Assembly (NCBI GenBank): GCA_943737045.1
Contig: CALSFV010000281.1
Span: 447,001 to 511,000 of the forward strand
Reading direction: 5' to 3'
DNA length: 64,000 nucleotides
Source: Parapristionchus giblindavisi
Lineage: Eukaryota > Nematoda > Chromadorea > Rhabditida > Diplogasteridae
Shown: one piece after another, positions 59,694 through 64,000 of the stretch
Position numbering within the stretch: position 1 is the first letter of the stretch
How the letters are laid out: each line of letters opens with the position of its first letter
The notes under the pieces: generated by a model
The model's database searches: none
What the model was told of the DNA's origin: nothing
What the model saw: only the letters and a program-made list of their open reading frames with translations
Position numbers and translations under genes: made by a program

Positions 59694-62161
59694 TTATGCA
59701 TCATTTTTATCTTGAATGAGCACATATCGGTTGCTGGATGGTGGCAGGGTGGAGCCACGGTCTCGAGAAATTAATGGTGGAGTCGTGACGGTATCACACT
59801 CCTCCTTACTACGATCTTTAGCACCCAATCGGAATGGAAGAGTGACGGAACGGCATGGCTTACGGGGTTTGGCTACCATATTCGCGTTGATGATTGATCC
59901 CCGGCGATGCGTGACACCTTGTAGCGTAACTACCCGATACACCTGCAATTTAATATGCTTTAAAAAGACTGAAATGATATGCTTTTATAAATTAATATAC
60001 ACTGAACCAAGTCCAAAAAGCTAAAGAGGAAGCAAAGGGAATCTGGCACGCAGTGGCACAATTAAATAATATTAATAGATGTACAAGTATAGGTTTGCAT
60101 GCACATTAAATCTAAAATCTTGAAATATTTAAATTAGGTAATAATGTGCCCTATGGTATTTCTACGTCTATGTAAGCAATGTTAGGAGTTATTACAGCAT
60201 ACTGGAGCAAAATAGAGTAGAGTAGTAGTAGTACTGGAAGATGATGAATATGCTATACTGATGCGACAACGAGGTTAGAGACACCAGCATATTGTGATGA
60301 CACTTGAGTAGCGAAGCCTATAGTGGTAGGCGTGATCCTCCTTCCGAAATACCGACGAAGAATCTGTAGATGGGTCTAAGGCAAGCATAGAAGGGGAAGC
60401 GTGGGGTTGATAGCGAAATTGTTGACCGGCATTAGGTCGATGATAACCATTTGCATAATTTGACTATTCATTAGCGCTTGTCTCTCATATGCAAATTGTC
60501 TCATCCGTTCTAGTGCGGATTGTCTACACGTGTGATGATACGACTCGTTGCGAAATGTCATGATAAACAAATGAATAAAATGTCAATCGAGAAATATTCA
60601 ATCATGCCTGAGATTCAGGAAAAAAGACATGCAAGACTAAAAGATTGGATGCATACCTCTGTGCGTACTGCGGACGATAGACAGAGCAGAGACCATGGAG
60701 GAAAGAGTGACATGAAGTCGGTCACTATCCATCGGTAGTTTAGCACGAGGAAGTAGGTGGAGGAGTTGCGGTCGATAGTGTAGATGATGTACTGCAAGCA
60801 ATTGTTTGGGGGGTATAGCGCTGAATCCAGGGTTCGAGGGTACCTGTACTGTTGCTGATAACAATAGTCCGAAAGACAGTAGAAGAGATACGATGATGAG
60901 CGATCGCTCGTTATTCTGATGACAAATCGATAAATTGATTGATTCTCTGCTCCTGCGTCCTACCTTTCGTCGTTTCTGAAGTGATTTCATCTGTATCAAT
61001 ATCATGATAGTGGTGAGTGCCACAACTCCCGTTGCGGTGCATGCCATGGCAAGATGGAGAACCGAGAGACCTGGCTGGAATTGGATAAGTATTATTATTA
61101 TTCTCATTATGCTTATTCTGTATTCCATCATATTATACGTAACAGGAAAATGGGATGACATGAAGGGATTGATGGATGTATTGATCAGATCAAATTATCG
61201 ATTAATCATTGCTTACATATGTGATGACTCTGGTGTAGTCCATCCCAATCATATTGAGTGATGTGATGAATTTAACTGGGGATACGGTGAGATGCCAAGT
61301 GAGTGGAAGAGGAATGAGCAATATGGAGACGAGCACTACATATGTGGTTAGCTGCATCAATTTCTGAAATTGTCATTCTAGAAGTCAGCAATCTTGTGGT
61401 TCAAGCTATTTTTCTTTGATTGCCAGTCGAGCGAAAGCCCATTGTATTTGAGAGAGCTACTAAGTTGGGCGGTTGTTTGTTTGTTTTGGCTTTCAAAGTC
61501 TAGAGAACACTGTGTAAAGGAAATTATAGTGATGAGTCATACTGACCAAGTTATTATAGAAATAGATGGCTATTACTCGGTTGATGTTGATGGCGATGAT
61601 TGACAAAGCTTGCGCCTATATGAATAATGTTTGTTTTGATGATTTGAATTGAATTGAATGCGCCTGCTTACATGCTGTGTGTAGTGATAGATGAAGTAGA
61701 GCGGAGTGAATGTGTATGCAGGAGCGCCGAATAGATCGAGAACCCATTGACAGAGGAATGAGAATGACGACACCCGCATTATGAGTGCTCGCGAGGTGAA
61801 GTAGACAATGTTCTGAAAATCGGGAGAATTTATTGATCTCGTTAACGTCATATACGGGATTGTGTGTAGTGAGAAACAGGCTAGAGTGTCTAGTGCGGAG
61901 TGGGAAAATGATCTTACTATGCATGAATGCACGAAAAAGAGTAGGTAGTAGGAGGATCGAAGTTGTGGTGACCTTTAACAAAGACATGATTTGTAGTGTA
62001 GTTTTGCTGTGAGAAACTCACTTGAAATATACAAAAATAATGAGTGCATAGAGTATCATGGAGGGTGCAGCCACTGAGAATTCGATAAAAAGCTCGATAT
62101 CTGTGGATGAAGTGGCTGCACAGCGAGGCGATTCAGATGATCCATTTGTGGATGTGGACAT
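59694..62161 (-). CDS. Serpentine 7TM chemoreceptor-like protein
   Basis: Exons 62161-62022, 61972-61918, 61812-61672, 61615-61547, 61363-61217, 61074-60964, 60915-60844 and 60791-60657 join in frame to about 290 residues. Membrane segments: PSMILYALIIFVYF, SYYLLFFVHSCINIVYF, SFLCQWVLDLF, IIAININRVIAIYFY, YVVLVSILLIPLPLTW, GVVALTTIMILIQ, LIIVSLLLSFGLLLSA and FMSLFPPWSLLCLSSAVR. The NINRVIAIYF motif at the TM3 end and the TM7 pattern resemble nematode Srg/Srv-class receptors. The C-terminal exons are uncertain: a short tail could end just after 60,535, or exons near 60,450-60,300 and 59942-59694 (acceptor TTGCAG, stop TAA) could belong. It starts after the last visible NOMO exon and may lie inside NOMO's next intron. 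Confidence 0.75.
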
Positions 62162-63019
62162 GCTATAATGGAGAGAGTATGATTATGGGTAATGAATAGT
62201 GTCGGATGAGGAGGAGGAGGAGTCGACGATGAATGAGAGGGCACACGGAGTCGGAAATTTAAGAAGACGGAAGGGAGGAGTATTAATGAATACTTTACGG
62301 AGAGAAATAGAGGATGGATGGATGGATTGAACGTGGAGAAGAAGAAGATGAAGAAGGGGAGGAGGAGGAGGAGGATAGTAGTGGAATGGAATTGACAAGA
62401 TTATGATTTAATCGGCGGCAAGAGAACGAATGGGATCAGAGATGGACGGCAGAGAACGGAAAGGGGTGTGCAAAAAGTCACGATGAACATGCTAGCAGGC
62501 ACTTTGTATCGTTTATAACATTTTTTCTTTGAAATGAGGGAAAGTCAATTTGTACGTTCATTAAATCGGCGCATAAAATGAGCTTTCGAGACTTAGTGGC
62601 GTTTTTGCATTGTTTGCCCTTTAGTCCTTGTTCTTGGTTAATTTATTTCCCTTTTTATTTGTCTATCTGTCTATATGTCTGTGCAAAAGACTGACAAGTG
62701 TTCCACACTAATTGATGCGTGACCGGTGATGGAAGGCAATGTGCATTTTTAATTAAAAAGTAACACAGAATTGAAACCGGTTCCGGTTTTTATGAATATT
62801 TTTTCTTTAAGAGCTAATAATAATTTATCAAATCTCGCTTATTATTGTCAACAATGGAATGCATGAGTAGGTCTGCTTATTCATTAAGGGGAAAATAATG
62901 AATGAACGCGACGAGATTGGATGCATTATTTGTGCTCATTAGTAAATATTGGATATCTGTAGACAATGCATTTGTGTTTATCATTGCCTTGGCATTATAT
63001 CCGCCAGTAGCGGGGATTT
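62162..63019. other. No gene seen; upstream DNA of the 7TM gene
   Basis: GA-rich near 62,200-62,400, otherwise AT-rich. No exon with splice support. The missing NOMO 3' exons were sought here and not found. Confidence 0.5.
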
Positions 63020-63245
63020 TCAATTCAATTCAATGACCTTTATTCAAGCACAGAACCATTGGGGAGGGAATGGTTGCCGCTAAGCGACTGATTAGTCTGG
63101 GCGTGCTGAGGTCGCATACAAGGGGTACTTTTATCTTGAATAATTCTTCTTTCATCTTCTTCTGATTAGCTATTGAAGACGTTCTTCAGAATCAAAGCCG
63201 CTACACTTGATCCTTTTCGAATAGTTATTCATGAAACAGAATTCA
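63020..63245 (-). repeat. Retroposon 3' fragment, inverse of 5,838-6,050
   Basis: On the minus strand it reads CTATTCGAAAAGGATCAAGT through CTTGAATAAAGGTCATTGAA with ATTGAATTGAA repeats at the end. Same family as the fragment in the array. Confidence 0.75.
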
Positions 63246-64000
63246 GGGGATGTTGTGGGGATATTGTCAGCGGGTGATCGTAAATACAGTTTTCGCTCGG
63301 AATAATTGTCTGTCTATAGATAAATGCTAGTGGTCTTTTATTTCCGTCTTTTGAAGTACCCGATAAGAACTGGGAGAGTTCAAAGACAAAAGCCCATATA
63401 TGCAGATGACTGAATATAGGAATGAAAGTACGGAAGAAGAGAAAGAGTAGAGGGGAAAAACAACGAAGTAATATTTGCTGTATAGGCGCCAGTGATGGAT
63501 TATTCCGTTTTCCGAGATGGATGATGAGATTAACTGTTATTGGAAAAAAGGAATGGAATAGATGGGATACTCACGCGGTCGAAATGCCATCTTAAAGGAA
63601 CACATAAATCGAGCACTCTAATATATATCCATTAAGTAGAGTCTAATATTGGAGAAGGAATGAGAGGCGTTTTGAATGAAATAGACAGAGGACACTGTAA
63701 TTGGACTTTTCCTAATTTTATTGCTTGTTATTTCCCTCATTTGAATGTTAAAAGCAGCAATAGCCCTATGGTTGTGTCATTTTACAATATATGGTGGACT
63801 AGATGGTCTGGGAATCGAATTACAGAGATATGCCGAAAACAGTAATAAATGGTAAATTGAGGATGAACCACGAATGAAAGAACTTGGGTGGAACGTTGCA
63901 ATTGAAATTTGCTATAATAACTCTAACATGACATGTCGAACTGGGTGGGAGTTTTCATGCAGATTTCTCGCGTTGGAAACGTGTGATTTCATGTGCGGGG
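63246..64000. other. No gene seen
   Basis: AT-rich; only short unsupported frames. The window ends before any further exon can be recognised. Confidence 0.5.

Noticed and set aside
60300..60570. Open frames on the minus strand as certain last exons of the 7TM gene
   Set aside because: Three frames are partly open here and none joins the 60,657 donor in phase without a weak acceptor, so the C terminus is left undefined.

Overview
This window is nuclear DNA from a nematode. The evidence is small introns with TTTCAG-type acceptors, dispersed TACTGTAG/CTACCGTA and ATCGAT/AATCAATCAATA intron repeats, CR1-like LINEs with (ATT)n tails, and a nematode-type serpentine receptor. A rhabditid or diplogastrid worm of the Pristionchus kind would fit, but the sequence alone does not fix the genus.

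Positions 1 to about 35,680 are a tandem segmental duplication. The same block, which contains a small three-exon gene, FAM173 3' exons, a 151-residue orphan gene and a run of foldback elements, appears two to three times. Window position 1 matches 12,916 and 28,543. Copies 1 and 2 are nearly identical; copy 3 is more diverged. Homology of copy 3 to the others stops near 35,680 (equivalent to about 5,635 and 17,355), which places the duplication joint inside intron 1 of a FAM173/ATPSCKMT-like methyltransferase gene. Each copy has taken different CR1-like LINE insertions (1,963-3,180; 17,886-21,834; 30,862-34,735), and copies 1 and 2 share an internally deleted LINE.

Positions 30,299 to 44,291 (minus strand) hold what appears to be one FAM173 gene: exon 1 at 43,980-44,291 and exons 2 to 4 at 34,923-30,299, all with matching splice phase. 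A complete 20-exon XPR1-type phosphate exporter gene (SPX plus EXS domains, 722 residues, 36,239-43,470) sits on the same strand inside its first intron. Copies 1 and 2 keep only FAM173 exons 3 and 4 and a stump of exon 2, so they are pseudogenes. The small gene just downstream encodes a 142-residue, probably mitochondrial, membrane protein and is intact in all three copies.

Positions 45,545 to 59,349 (plus strand) are 28 exons of a NOMO (Nodal modulator, C. elegans nra-4 type) gene: signal peptide and carboxypeptidase-regulatory-like beta domains, 963 residues so far. The last part of the protein, including the expected membrane anchor, is not seen. Intron 8 contains an antisense four-exon gene for a secreted cysteine-rich protein, and intron 12 is almost entirely one 4.35 kb transposable element with an 8 bp target duplication. 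Positions 59,694-62,161 (minus strand) encode a serpentine chemoreceptor-like 7TM protein. I see no gene from 62,162 to the end.

Non-coding DNA is dense in small DNA-transposon derivatives with 8 bp target duplications (hAT-like): CATACATT-ended, CATAGGTCGAAAAG-ended and GGTGGCGAGAACC-ended families, several nested in one another.
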